DNA of 12,078 nucleotides from an uncultured Fastidiosipila sp. (GCA_938014865.1 CALLQJ010000149.1:1-12078); one strand, 5' to 3'; positions 1 through 7,954 are shown, counted from the stretch's first letter. Numbers and translations are program-made. The notes: generated from the sequence alone by a model not told the origin.

Positions 1-508
1 AAACGGCAGTGTCGTCAGCCGACGTGCTTTCGCGGCAAAAGCAGTCTTCAACGGTCAAGGCATAACGGCTGCTGACATCAAGGACCGTAATTTTGACATA
101 GCGGAAAGCATAGCGTCTCGGCAGAAGAATTTCCGTCGGCAGTTCGTCGAGGTGGATCTGCTCGAGCTGAATCCAGGATTTGCTGATCCAGCCATTGTAA
201 GCATCGATGTCTTCCGAGAATTCTTCAAGACGTTCTGCGAATTGAAAACGCAGCCACGCAGGTGCATCCGGATGCTTGCCGCTGTAAGAAAAACGAAAGC
301 CGATTTGCCCGACAAAGTGATTGCCGAAATCCAGACAAATGCTTTCACCGGCATGCAAGGGACGGGAGCGGTATGAAAATGGCGCGTGCTCTTTTGCCCT
401 GCCTTTGTCTGCTTTTCCCGAAATTACTCGGATAGGGCGGCAGACGGAACAGAAGAGGCGGGGTTTGAGCTCTTCAGCGCAGCGCAGAAATTTTGCTTTT
501 TGATCCAT
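1..508 (-). CDS. GH78-like glycoside hydrolase (alpha-L-rhamnosidase type), N-terminal part only
   Basis: This is the last visible gene of the minus-strand operon. 169 codons are open to the window edge, so the catalytic barrel is not seen. The N-terminal region resembles the beta-sandwich that precedes the catalytic domain in Firmicutes GH78 proteins: LDFGNHFVGQIGF (about residues 59-71), then HPDAPAWLRFQF, then DAYNGWISKSWIQ (102-114), then LPRRYAFRYVKI (129-140). The family hydrolyses terminal alpha-L-rhamnose from plant glycosides and polysaccharides. No signal peptide is seen, so a cytoplasmic enzyme is likely. Two in-frame ATGs lie at 514 and 508. The second is preferred because AAAGG (516-520) lies 7 bases before it but only 1 base before the first. 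The Shine-Dalgarno overlaps the stop codon of the upstream gene, so translation is probably coupled. The family call comes from remembered sequence patterns; the exact substrate cannot be told. Confidence 0.68.
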   Translation of the reverse strand, partial: MDQKAKFLRCAEELKPRLFCSVCRPIRVISGKADKGRAKEHAPFSYRSRPLHAGESICLDFGNHFVGQIGFRFSYSGKHPDAPAWLRFQFAERLEEFSEDIDAYNGWISKSWIQLEQIHLDELPTEILLPRRYAFRYVKITVLDVSSRYALTVEDCFCRESTSADDTAV

Positions 509-519
509 GGTCATTCCTT

Positions 520-1161
520 TCATTTAAAAATGAGATTTTCAATCTCCGAGAATGCCGTCAGATTAAAATCAGCGGCCTTTTTGCGGGCGGCATCCCCGAG
601 TCCCGCCACTTCCATGCCGGCCGCACGTGCTGCCTTGACCCCGGCTGCTGCATCTTCTACTACCAGGCATTCTGAAGCCGGCACAGCGAGCATTTCGGCT
701 GCAGAAAGAAAAATATCAGGGGCCGGCTTGGCTTTTTTGCAGCTATTGCCGTCGGCAACGGCATCAAAATAGTCTTCCAGGCCGATCTGCTGCAGAATAA
801 ACGGGGCATTTTCAGAGGAGGATCCGATGGCTAAGAGCAGTCCTGCTTCACGTAAATTTTCCATAGTCTTCAGGACTTGAGGATCCAGCGACGCGGGGCT
901 CATTTCGCGCAGAAAATTAAGGTAGCATGCGTTCTTCCGGTCTAAGAGAAACTGTTTCTCGCTTTCGGATAAATCGGCATTCCCCGCTTCCAGTATGATT
1001 TCCAGGCTTTCGCGCCGTGAGACCCCGCGCAGAAGGTCATTGCGACGGCGGTCGAAAGGGATGCCGAGCGCATCGGCCGTTTTTTTCCAGGCGCGATAGT
1101 GGTATTCATCGGTCGAACAAATCACACCGTCTAAATCAAAAATAACAGCTTTATACTTCAT
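520..1161 (-). CDS. pgmB: beta-phosphoglucomutase (HAD superfamily)
   Basis: This enzyme interconverts beta-D-glucose 1-phosphate and glucose 6-phosphate in the cytoplasm. It normally works downstream of phosphorylases that release the beta anomer. The 213 residues match the usual family length. Visible motifs are FDLDGV with nucleophile Asp9 and acid/base Asp11, the cap segment TDEYHYRAW with His21, LRGVSRRESL (44-53) typical of the substrate-binding cap, SSS (114-116) as HAD motif II, Lys145 in KPAPD as motif III, and VVEDAAAG with Glu169 and Asp170 as the Mg-binding motif IV. The frame stays open upstream to 1293, but that part overlaps the GH3 gene. Start 1161 places GAGAGG about 8 bases upstream and gives the canonical N terminus MKYKAVIFDLDG. 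Its start lies 11 bp after the GH3 stop codon, and the next gene begins 11 bp after its own stop. Confidence 0.93.
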   Translation of the reverse strand: MKYKAVIFDLDGVICSTDEYHYRAWKKTADALGIPFDRRRNDLLRGVSRRESLEIILEAGNADLSESEKQFLLDRKNACYLNFLREMSPASLDPQVLKTMENLREAGLLLAIGSSSENAPFILQQIGLEDYFDAVADGNSCKKAKPAPDIFLSAAEMLAVPASECLVVEDAAAGVKAARAAGMEVAGLGDAARKKAADFNLTAFSEIENLIFK

Positions 1162-1172
1162 TGGATTACCTC

Positions 1173-2858
1173 TCAGTACTTCAGATATTCTTTCCCTAAA
1201 AAGGGATCCGCCGGGCTCCGGCCTTTGAAAGGACTTCGGCCAAGGAGTTTCTCCATCAATGCCTCCAACATGAAATCGCTGTTTGAATAGCAATTAATAT
1301 AGGTTTTAATCATGGGGACATCGATCAGGTGATAAGGGTTGGCTAAACTGATAAAGAGTGCAGGCCTTTCCTCAACAAACCACGGAACATTATTGCCGTT
1401 TCCCCAGAAGGTGTACCAGCTCAGCCGGTTTGTAACCTGATTGGATGCGTTTTCGACATTCGCCAGATAGATCACCAGATCGTAATTGGCTTTGAAATGC
1501 GCGACATCAAAACGAGCGGAGGAAAAATCCTCCTTGACATAATGTTCGACGCAGAAGCCTTCCTTTTCCAAAAGAGCGGAGAAGGTCTTTTTAATACGCG
1601 CTTCTGCGGGAAATCCGCCTAAAACCTGAAGCAGCACTTTTTGGTGTTTCTCCGGGTTCAGCGGCAGCAGATGCTGTGTGTCTTTAACCAGCGTGACGGC
1701 GTTGTCCGCGCAATTCCGGGCCGCTTTAAGATGAGCAGGTGAAGCGATGGCGGAGAGTGCACGGGGGCCGGGGACCAAGTCTGCTTTGTTTTTATCAAGC
1801 AGACCCAAAGCAGCTTTAAGTCCTAAAATTCTCAAAAGAGCTTCCTTTAGTCTTTCTTCGGACAAAAGCCCTTTGCGATAGCCGTTCAGCATAAAGAAAT
1901 AATCTTCGCTCAGATCTTTATTAAACAAGAACATATCGCAGCCCGCTTCAATAGCGAAAGGGACGGCCTTTTCTCTCTCCATCGCCGAAGAAAAGCCCGC
2001 CATACAGGTGGAATCCGAGACAATCAGACCGTTGAAGCCTAATTGATCACGCAGAAGGCTTTGCAGCAGTTCCGGTGATAAGGAAGCCGGCATCAGCTTG
2101 TCCGGATGGTCCGGGTTAAAATATTTTTGATACGCCGGCTGGGCAATATGTCCGGCCATTATGGCCGGAGCCCCTTCTTTAATCAAAGTACTGTACAGCC
2201 TGCCGTAGCTTTTATCCCAGTCCTCACGGGAGAGCGTATTGACCGAAGTCAAAATATGCTGGTCGACTTCATCTGCTCCGTCTCCCGGGAAGTGTTTCAG
2301 ACAGGATGCCATATTTTCTTCTTTTAATGCCTGAAGATACTTTCGGCTGAAGCTCAGTACAGTATCGGGGTCCGAACCGTATGTTCTGACATTCGTGATA
2401 GGATTGCGCCAGTTCATATCGATATCAACAACGGGTGCAAAAGCCCAATTGCAGCCGACGGCCCGGCCTTCGCGTGCCGAGATTTTCCCGAGCCGGTAGG
2501 CTTCCTCCGGATCGGCTGTGGCAGCGATCTGCATCTGCTGCCCGTAAAACGTGGCGTCATCGGCAATGCCGTTTCCGCCGGTTTCCAGGTTGGCTGCTAT
2601 CAGCAAGGGAATTTTGGAGTTTTCCTGAAGAAAGCGGTGAGCAGACTGCATCTCCCGTGAGGGACCGGGACGGTACATAATGCCGCCGATATGATAGGCG
2701 AGCATTTGATTTTTTAAGTAGAAGGGGTCAGAAGAATACGCAATAGGTACAAAGAGCTGTCCGATTTTTTCTTCTTCCCGCATATTGTCGATTAAATTTT
2801 CGACAGCGGCAATCGTATCATCCTGAAGATAAAAGGGTTTGGCGTGAAGATTAATCAT
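1173..2858 (-). CDS. two-domain GH3 beta-glycosidase or phosphorylase with NagZ-type Asp-His dyad
   Basis: This is a 561-residue cytoplasmic GH3 enzyme without a signal peptide. The (beta/alpha)8 domain covers about residues 15-350. It contains KHFPGDG (188-194), then DQH with Asp199 and His201, and GFNGLIVSDS with the nucleophile Asp282. The second alpha/beta sandwich domain covers about 380-540 and ends in RSPFKGRSPADPF. The Asp-x-His loop after KHFPG is the acid/base dyad of the NagZ branch of GH3. That branch includes N-acetylglucosaminidases, and some members have been reported as retaining phosphorylases. Glu-type acid/base beta-glucosidases lack the dyad. The start at 2858 has AAAGGCGG upstream, and its ATGATTAA overlaps the permease stop codon, so coupled translation is expected. 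The frame is open to 2918, but that stretch lies inside the permease gene. The neighbouring beta-phosphoglucomutase suggests a glucoside substrate rather than N-acetylglucosamine; this is inference. Confidence 0.85.
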   Translation of the reverse strand: MINLHAKPFYLQDDTIAAVENLIDNMREEEKIGQLFVPIAYSSDPFYLKNQMLAYHIGGIMYRPGPSREMQSAHRFLQENSKIPLLIAANLETGGNGIADDATFYGQQMQIAATADPEEAYRLGKISAREGRAVGCNWAFAPVVDIDMNWRNPITNVRTYGSDPDTVLSFSRKYLQALKEENMASCLKHFPGDGADEVDQHILTSVNTLSREDWDKSYGRLYSTLIKEGAPAIMAGHIAQPAYQKYFNPDHPDKLMPASLSPELLQSLLRDQLGFNGLIVSDSTCMAGFSSAMEREKAVPFAIEAGCDMFLFNKDLSEDYFFMLNGYRKGLLSEERLKEALLRILGLKAALGLLDKNKADLVPGPRALSAIASPAHLKAARNCADNAVTLVKDTQHLLPLNPEKHQKVLLQVLGGFPAEARIKKTFSALLEKEGFCVEHYVKEDFSSARFDVAHFKANYDLVIYLANVENASNQVTNRLSWYTFWGNGNNVPWFVEERPALFISLANPYHLIDVPMIKTYINCYSNSDFMLEALMEKLLGRSPFKGRSPADPFLGKEYLKY

Positions 2859-3891
2859 GATCGGCCGCCTTTCGTTTTCCGGCTGTATTTTGCAGAACGT
2901 TCCGCAGGAGATTTTCATTGCTTAAATAAATAAGGAAAAGAAGCAGGAGCAAGGCATTAATAATCGCCTGCGCGGAAGCATTGATTTGATTGGAAAAAGC
3001 AGCAAAGCATGAATTCAGCATGGACATACACAAAGCCGCCAGGAAAAAACCGATTTCCGTATTGATAAAGCGTCCGATGTAGCTGCCGATGAACATAGGC
3101 AGAAATGCCGTAAACATGATTCCTACCGAGGAGAAATTCAGATTCCCGCCGTTTATATTCGTATTTCGGGCGGCGTTCATAAAACCGACCATGCCCATGA
3201 GTCCGCCGGAAATAGCGTAACAAGCCAGCGCATTGGGAATTTCTTTAATCCCGGTATGCACCGCAACTTTTTGGCCTTCTTTCAAAGCCCGGTAATTAAA
3301 CCCGAATACCGTGTAATTAAAAAGATAAATCATCAGGCCCAGGACGGCTGCAATGATAATCAAAGCATAGACGGCATGGGCACTGAAGGCCGCCATAGAG
3401 GCATTTTGTACTTCTTCCATGACATAGCGTCCGCCGGTAATGGTGTAGATGGCACCTTCGTAAATCAAAGTGACACCCAGTGAAGTGATGATCGGCGGTA
3501 TTCGCAGAAGAACATAAATCAGACCGGAGATCAGGCCTAAACAAGCCCCTGCCGCCAGTGAGAGAACGAAGATCATGACGGCACTTCCGGGCCCTCCTCC
3601 GAGTACGGCGTAAGTGAGTTTAGCAGCGATCAGCGACGAAAAAAGAGCCATAGCACCCAAGGAAAAATCAAAGCGTCCGCTGTTGAGGTTGATCGAAAGC
3701 GCCATAGTGGTCAGCATAACGATAGCCGTATAGATGACAAAGTTATGAAAAGCACTGCGATTAGGAATCATTGCCTTTCCGTTTGCGGCTGAGATCAGGG
3801 ATAAAACAGCGGCAAATAAAAAAGGTATGAAGAGGGCACGGATCAGGGCGCTGAATTTATGTTTTCTTCTTTCTCTTTTCGAATTCTGCAT
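2851..3891 (-). CDS. sugar ABC transporter permease (RbsC-like, BPD_transp_2 family), second of two
   Basis: This 346-residue polytopic membrane protein has a basic N terminus (KRERRKHK) followed by about eight to ten hydrophobic segments. SGRFDFSLGAMA (71-82) corresponds to the conserved GxxDLSVG region of ribose/galactose-type (CUT2) permeases, and LKEGQKVAVHTGI (203-215) to the cytoplasmic loop that contacts the ATPase. AAGGAG lies about 7 bases before the ATG at 3891. The gene follows the binding-protein gene after an 89-bp gap with a stem-loop, and its end overlaps the GH3 start by 8 bp. With the permease at 5256-6251 it probably forms a heterodimeric channel served by one two-domain ATPase. 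The overlap ties the transporter translationally to the glycosidase genes, which argues that the imported compound is their substrate. Confidence 0.9.
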   Translation of the reverse strand: MQNSKRERRKHKFSALIRALFIPFLFAAVLSLISAANGKAMIPNRSAFHNFVIYTAIVMLTTMALSINLNSGRFDFSLGAMALFSSLIAAKLTYAVLGGGPGSAVMIFVLSLAAGACLGLISGLIYVLLRIPPIITSLGVTLIYEGAIYTITGGRYVMEEVQNASMAAFSAHAVYALIIIAAVLGLMIYLFNYTVFGFNYRALKEGQKVAVHTGIKEIPNALACYAISGGLMGMVGFMNAARNTNINGGNLNFSSVGIMFTAFLPMFIGSYIGRFINTEIGFFLAALCMSMLNSCFAAFSNQINASAQAIINALLLLLFLIYLSNENLLRNVLQNTAGKRKAADHD

Positions 3892-3908
3892 CGGATTCTC
3901 CTTGCTGC

Positions 3909-3944
3909 CGGAAAGCGGAGAGCAAGAAGCACTCTCCGCTTCCG
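3909..3944 (-). promoter_or_regulatory. intercistronic stem-loop after the binding-protein gene
   Basis: CGGAAAGCGGAGAG (3909-3922) and CTCTCCGCTTCCG (3932-3944) form a 13-bp stem with one bulged A and a 9-base loop. In the transcript it lies between the binding-protein stop codon and the next permease's ribosome binding site. No U-run follows, so it is not a standard intrinsic terminator. Such a stem could protect the upstream mRNA 3' end and so raise binding protein over permease, a common need in ABC transporters. The structure is seen directly; the role is inferred. Confidence 0.6.
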
Positions 3945-3980
3945 AACTTTATGGCATAATGCGGGTCTTATCAGCAGATA

Positions 3981-5210
3981 TCAGGCAGGATTATGTACGA
4001 GCTTTGTGAAGGTCTCAAGATCTGTATCCTGACCGATCATTTGATCTAATAAGTTTTTGTCATAAATCGGTGAGCTGCCGCGGTCCGCTTTGAAATAACG
4101 ATCGAAGCTTTCAAGATCACTTGCTACCTGATAATCCTGGCTGACCGAAAGGGCAGAACCGTCTTCATTTCTCAGAGGATGCCCGTTTACCGCATTTATG
4201 ACAGCGGCAATGACAGGGCCTACAGAGGATGAGTACTTGCCCGCAAGATAAGTGAGTTCTCCTTCTTCCATGGCCTTGCGATTCCCGGAAGTAAAGGAAT
4301 CTATATCACTGAAGGGAACAGCACTTGTATTAAGCTGCTGTGTAAAGAAGGTGGTGGCCATGCCGACGCTGATGAATGCATCCGGCTCTGCCTGGATTGC
4401 GGCATTCAGTTCATCTGTCGTAGTATCCCCGTAGCCTTGGAAGTAAGCTGCGAGCTCCGCTTGATCGCCGCTGACTTTTTCGAGCTTTATGCCTTGATCT
4501 TGAAAAATTTGTCCGGCTACAGCGTCTTTGTCATCGCTGCCGCCGTAGCTTAAGCCTAAGCCGGACAGAACACCTGCGGCACGGTAGACATGCATCGGAT
4601 TGGGGATAAAGGCACCGTAGAGGGCAATCTTTTCTGCCCCTTGCTCCAGAAAATATTTTCCCATTTCCCGGCCGGCATTATACTCAGTCTCCATGCTCGG
4701 TCCGATTTGAGCGACAAAATACGGAGAATCTTTGTGTTCTTCATATTGCTTGTCGTCGAGCATCCCGGAAGCAACCGCATAATAGAGTTTATTTTCTTCG
4801 CAGCTTTCAATCTGCCTTGCACGGTCAGAACCGGAAAAAGAGATGATGGCTTTGCAGCCTTGCGCGGCAAACTTTTCGATGGCGGAACGTTCCGACGCGG
4901 CATCTTCAAGCTGTTCGCTGTATAAAAATTCGATCGGATACTGTTCGGCGATATAGTTTTCATAATAATCCCGGAAAGCGAGTGCTTCTTCTCCGCTGAC
5001 ATCGGCCACCAGAACGCCGGTTTTAAACGCTTCAAAAGCTCTGTCTTCACCGCCGCCTTCCGCCGTCGCCGGGTTTTCTTTGTTCTTGCCGGATACATTT
5101 TGATTTTTCTCTGCAGAGGGCTCACCGTTTCCGCCGCAGGACGCTAAGGCTCCGATAAGCAGGGTACAGCTGAGCGCGATACTGAGAATATTTCGTAGAT
5201 TCTTTTTCAT
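3981..5210 (-). CDS. sugar ABC transporter substrate-binding lipoprotein
   Basis: This 409-residue precursor has a lipoprotein signal: basic MKKNLR, a hydrophobic stretch, and the lipobox LASC with the lipidated Cys25. A polar linker (about 26-60) tethers the protein to the outer face of the membrane. The body resembles periplasmic-binding-type sugar receptors of the CUT2 sort, for example GCKAIISFSGSDRA, GAFIPNPMHVYRAAG and PDAFISVGMATTFF. It has little similarity that I can see to ribose- or galactose-binding proteins, so the ligand cannot be assigned. AGGAGG (5218-5223) lies 7 bases before the ATG, the strongest ribosome binding site in the operon. The gene sits between the two permease genes, with a 14-bp palindrome before it and a stem-loop after it. 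These features fit the high expression expected of a binding protein. Confidence 0.9.
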   Translation of the reverse strand: MKKNLRNILSIALSCTLLIGALASCGGNGEPSAEKNQNVSGKNKENPATAEGGGEDRAFEAFKTGVLVADVSGEEALAFRDYYENYIAEQYPIEFLYSEQLEDAASERSAIEKFAAQGCKAIISFSGSDRARQIESCEENKLYYAVASGMLDDKQYEEHKDSPYFVAQIGPSMETEYNAGREMGKYFLEQGAEKIALYGAFIPNPMHVYRAAGVLSGLGLSYGGSDDKDAVAGQIFQDQGIKLEKVSGDQAELAAYFQGYGDTTTDELNAAIQAEPDAFISVGMATTFFTQQLNTSAVPFSDIDSFTSGNRKAMEEGELTYLAGKYSSSVGPVIAAVINAVNGHPLRNEDGSALSVSQDYQVASDLESFDRYFKADRGSSPIYDKNLLDQMIGQDTDLETFTKLVHNPA

Positions 5211-5234
5211 GCTTCTTCCTCCTGAAGATTTTTA

Positions 5235-5248
5235 TATTCACGTGAATA
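5235..5248. promoter_or_regulatory. perfect 14-bp palindrome before the binding-protein gene
   Basis: TATTCACGTGAATA is a perfect inverted repeat in the 45-bp gap between the first permease and the binding-protein gene. A related imperfect palindrome occurs at 7955-7970 downstream of the inferred operon promoter. It could be a dimeric repressor site or a small RNA hairpin. On the minus strand its edge also includes TATAAA (5231-5236), but a transcript starting from there would begin almost at the ribosome binding site, so an internal promoter is unlikely. Confidence 0.35.
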
Positions 5249-5255
5249 CGTGAGG

Positions 5256-6251
5256 CTAACGGGGTAATTGTTCACTTCTGTAATTCATGCTTGTGATAAA
5301 GACCAGAAGCAGGAAAAACAGCGCACTGACCATCTGAGAAATGCCGTAGCCGGCGTTTCCTTCGATCAGTATTTTCAATGTGTTGTTCAAAAGAGTGTAG
5401 GAAAATCCGCCGATCAGAGCCGCATAGATTTTCGAATCCGCACCGCCCGAGATCGGCATTCCGCCGAAGACAATGGCTACGATAATGTTCATGCCGATGC
5501 TGCCGGCGGTTCCGCTTGTTACGGAAGGGGTATAAATTAAGGTGAGAAAAGCGCCCAGTCCGACTCCGAGACCTGCCATGGCAAAAGCAATGATGGTATA
5601 ACGGCTTGCCCGGATGCCTGTAAGCTTGGCACAGAGCGGATTAGCGCCGATAAATTTTTGTCTCCGCCCGATCTTAGTGAAATTAAAGATAAATACAGCA
5701 ATGCCGATGTAAAGAGCCATTAAGAGCAGCTTAAAATAAGGCGTATCGAGCGGCTTTAAAAGACCGGAAGGGATTGAAATGCCGCCGAGTGCACCGCCCC
5801 GGCTCGTGATGATCTGTGTTGAAACGGCGGTCAGAACAGACATCATTGCCACCGTTGTGACAAAGGCCGGTATTCTGAAAAAAGAAGCCAGAAGTGAGCT
5901 TGTCAGAGAACATAAAATGCCGCTTATAAAGATGACAAAGATCATTAAAAAGACACTTTGGCTTTCCATGTAAGTCAGGATTCCTAAGGTGGCACTGAAT
6001 AACGTTGCCGCGCCCAGACTGATGTCGAAAGAGCCAAGGGTAAAGATAAAAATCGCACCGGTAGCGACCACAGCAAGAACGGCGGTTTCGTTAAAAATAA
6101 TTTTCAAGTAAAGGTCCGTCCGATAGCCCTTTTTTTCAACGGCCAGAAGGAAAGAAAGAAAGAGCAAAAGCAAGGCCAAAAGCGGCATGAAACGGCTTAA
6201 TATTTTGCGCCGGCGATAGGATTTTCTTATTGTGTTTTCTTTTCTGCTCAT
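5256..6251 (-). CDS. sugar ABC transporter permease (RbsC-like, BPD_transp_2 family), first of two
   Basis: This 331-residue integral membrane protein has an arginine-rich N terminus (RKSYRRRK) followed by repeated hydrophobic segments across most of its length. LGSFDISLGA (72-81) matches the conserved GxxDLSVG-like signature of CUT2 permeases, and GANPLCAKLTGI (202-213) the loop that couples to the ATPase, where RbsC has a GGNEAAARLSGI-type sequence. It starts 8 bp after the ATPase stop codon, with TAGGAG straddling that stop as the ribosome binding site, so the two genes are likely coupled. It differs clearly from the permease at 2851-3891, so the transporter channel is predicted to be a heterodimer rather than the homodimer of the classical ribose system. 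Confidence 0.9.
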   Translation of the reverse strand: MSRKENTIRKSYRRRKILSRFMPLLALLLLFLSFLLAVEKKGYRTDLYLKIIFNETAVLAVVATGAIFIFTLGSFDISLGAATLFSATLGILTYMESQSVFLMIFVIFISGILCSLTSSLLASFFRIPAFVTTVAMMSVLTAVSTQIITSRGGALGGISIPSGLLKPLDTPYFKLLLMALYIGIAVFIFNFTKIGRRQKFIGANPLCAKLTGIRASRYTIIAFAMAGLGVGLGAFLTLIYTPSVTSGTAGSIGMNIIVAIVFGGMPISGGADSKIYAALIGGFSYTLLNNTLKILIEGNAGYGISQMVSALFFLLLVFITSMNYRSEQLPR

Positions 6252-6259
6252 AATTTCTC

Positions 6260-7756
6260 CTAAATCATACTTTGGATGAGATCGGCTTCGGACAGATCGG
6301 GACTGCGTGTGTATTCTTTTTCAATGCGCCCGTCTTTCATGATCAAAATACGATCGCTCATGCCGATGAGTTCCGGAAGTTCTTCCGAAATCATGATGAT
6401 GGATTTTCCGTCCTTTTTTAATTTTTCGATCAAGCGGTACATCGCATGTTTTACGCCGATATCAACACCGCGGGTAGGGCAGTCGAGGATCAGAACATCA
6501 CTTCCGCGTCCGATCCATTTGCCGAATACCACCTTTTGCTTGTTGCCGCCCGATAACTGTGAGACGCGCTGGCTGCGGTCGAAACATTTTACGGAAAGCT
6601 CCTCGATAAGCCGGTCAGCATAAGCACGTTCTCGTGAATTGCAAATGATAAAACCGGCCAGCGCATAGCGGTCCATTCCGGCGATGGCGATATTATCCTG
6701 AATGCTTGAATTCAGGGATAAGGATTCTGTGTCGCGGTCTTTGGCCGCATACGCCATGCCGGCTTCCATGGCCGTGTGTTCATCTTTTATTTCTGTATCG
6801 TTGACGAGAACCGTTCCGTGATCTGCTTTTTCGGCTCCGAATAATATTTTCCCCAGACTGTGCATACCGCAGTGGGAGAGCCCTCCTATACCGACTATTT
6901 CTCCTGCGTGTACACGCAGGCTGACGTCTTTGACTTTATTTTTTAAACGGATATTTTTTGCTTCAAGCTTGCATTCGGATAAAGCAGAAGGGGTAAAATC
7001 GCTGCGGTAATAATCTCCTTTAATTTCACGGCCGATCATGCTTAGACGAATGCGGCCGGGATCGAATGCCTCTTTTTTAAAATCCCGCACATGTTTGCCG
7101 TCCCTTAAAACCGTTAAACTGTCGCAAAGCGCCGTGAGCTCTTCGAGATCATGTGAAATATACAAGACACTGCGGCCTTGTTTCTTATATTCGGCCATCA
7201 GCTTATACATGATGCGGCGCCCGTCCTGTGAAAGGGCAGTCCCGGTTTCATCTATAATCAAGACACAGGGTTTTTTCATATGAACTTTGGCAATTTCCAA
7301 AAGCTTCCGGGTCTGAAAATCCAATAAGGATGTGGTCATTCCCGGATCTATATCCGATAATCCGAGTTCTTCAAGCACTTCTTCTGCTGCCGCGTTCATC
7401 GCCGCTCTGTTTACGCTCAGTTTTTCTTTGAATTGCTCGGCTTCACCTAAGAATAAGTTTTCCGCAACGCTTATGCCGGGTATGGTTCCGTTTTCCTGTA
7501 CGATCATCCCGACCCCCTCAGCGAGGGCATCTATCATATTGTCCGGCGCCCAGTTTTTACCGTGAATTGTCATGCAGCCTTCATCCGCTTGGAGCATGCC
7601 GGAAGCGATAGAGGCCAGCGTGGATTTCCCGGAGCCGTTTTCTCCGATTAAACCGCGGATTTCCCCGGCATAAAGGCTCAGGCTTACGCCGTCCAATGCG
7701 ATGGTTCCCGGAAAGCGTTTATGAATATTGTGCATTTCAAAGATTTTTTCTTGCAT
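6260..7756 (-). CDS. sugar ABC transporter ATP-binding protein, two fused NBDs (RbsA/MglA-like)
   Basis: This 498-residue cytoplasmic ATPase powers the transporter. NBD1 has Walker A GENGSGKST (38-46), Walker B VLIIDE (165-170) with the catalytic Glu170, and H-loop His202. Its signature is degenerate: LLDFQTRKLLEIAK replaces LS.GEQQ. NBD2 has a degenerate Walker A (GIGGLSHCGMHSLGK), a good signature LSGGNKQK (401-408), and a Walker B reading LILDCPTRG, where Cys426 replaces the usual Glu. Pairing each Walker site with the opposite signature gives one complete ATP site and one defective site. Degenerate second Walker A motifs are usual in this family. The gene is first in the operon. The start at 7756 has AGGAG about 8 bases upstream and gives the standard family N terminus. 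Confidence 0.94.
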   Translation of the reverse strand: MQEKIFEMHNIHKRFPGTIALDGVSLSLYAGEIRGLIGENGSGKSTLASIASGMLQADEGCMTIHGKNWAPDNMIDALAEGVGMIVQENGTIPGISVAENLFLGEAEQFKEKLSVNRAAMNAAAEEVLEELGLSDIDPGMTTSLLDFQTRKLLEIAKVHMKKPCVLIIDETGTALSQDGRRIMYKLMAEYKKQGRSVLYISHDLEELTALCDSLTVLRDGKHVRDFKKEAFDPGRIRLSMIGREIKGDYYRSDFTPSALSECKLEAKNIRLKNKVKDVSLRVHAGEIVGIGGLSHCGMHSLGKILFGAEKADHGTVLVNDTEIKDEHTAMEAGMAYAAKDRDTESLSLNSSIQDNIAIAGMDRYALAGFIICNSRERAYADRLIEELSVKCFDRSQRVSQLSGGNKQKVVFGKWIGRGSDVLILDCPTRGVDIGVKHAMYRLIEKLKKDGKSIIMISEELPELIGMSDRILIMKDGRIEKEYTRSPDLSEADLIQSMI

Positions 7757-7954
7757 TGTGCTGCTCCTGCCGTGCTATAGGAATGAATGTTTGAATCCGT
7801 CGTTTTCGATTGCACTTCCATCTTAGTAAGAACTTTAAGAAAGGATGAGGGGGCTTTTTGATCTCTCGGGCTCAAGATCTTATGCATTTTGTCTTGCTCC
7901 GCGCGTCTGCGCCGAAAAAATGAATTTCACCCTTAAATATATGAGGTTTTTGTG

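Noticed and set aside
55..354. 99-codon minus-strand open frame
   Set aside because: It is a shifted frame inside the GH78-like gene, whose own frame starts at 508, has a ribosome binding site and carries recognisable family motifs.
4556..5125. 189-codon minus-strand open frame inside the binding-protein gene
   Set aside because: The sequence is Lys/Arg/Pro-rich with no family features and is a frame-shifted shadow of the binding protein.
7684..7887. 67-codon minus-strand open frame in the operon leader, possible leader peptide
   Set aside because: It overlaps the ATPase start in another frame, has no recognisable sequence or codon pattern for attenuation, and only a loosely placed GGAG upstream.
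7901..7920. GC-rich inverted repeat beside an A/T run as an intrinsic terminator
   Set aside because: On the minus strand the T-run precedes the hairpin; on the plus strand an A-run follows it. Neither orientation gives a terminator.
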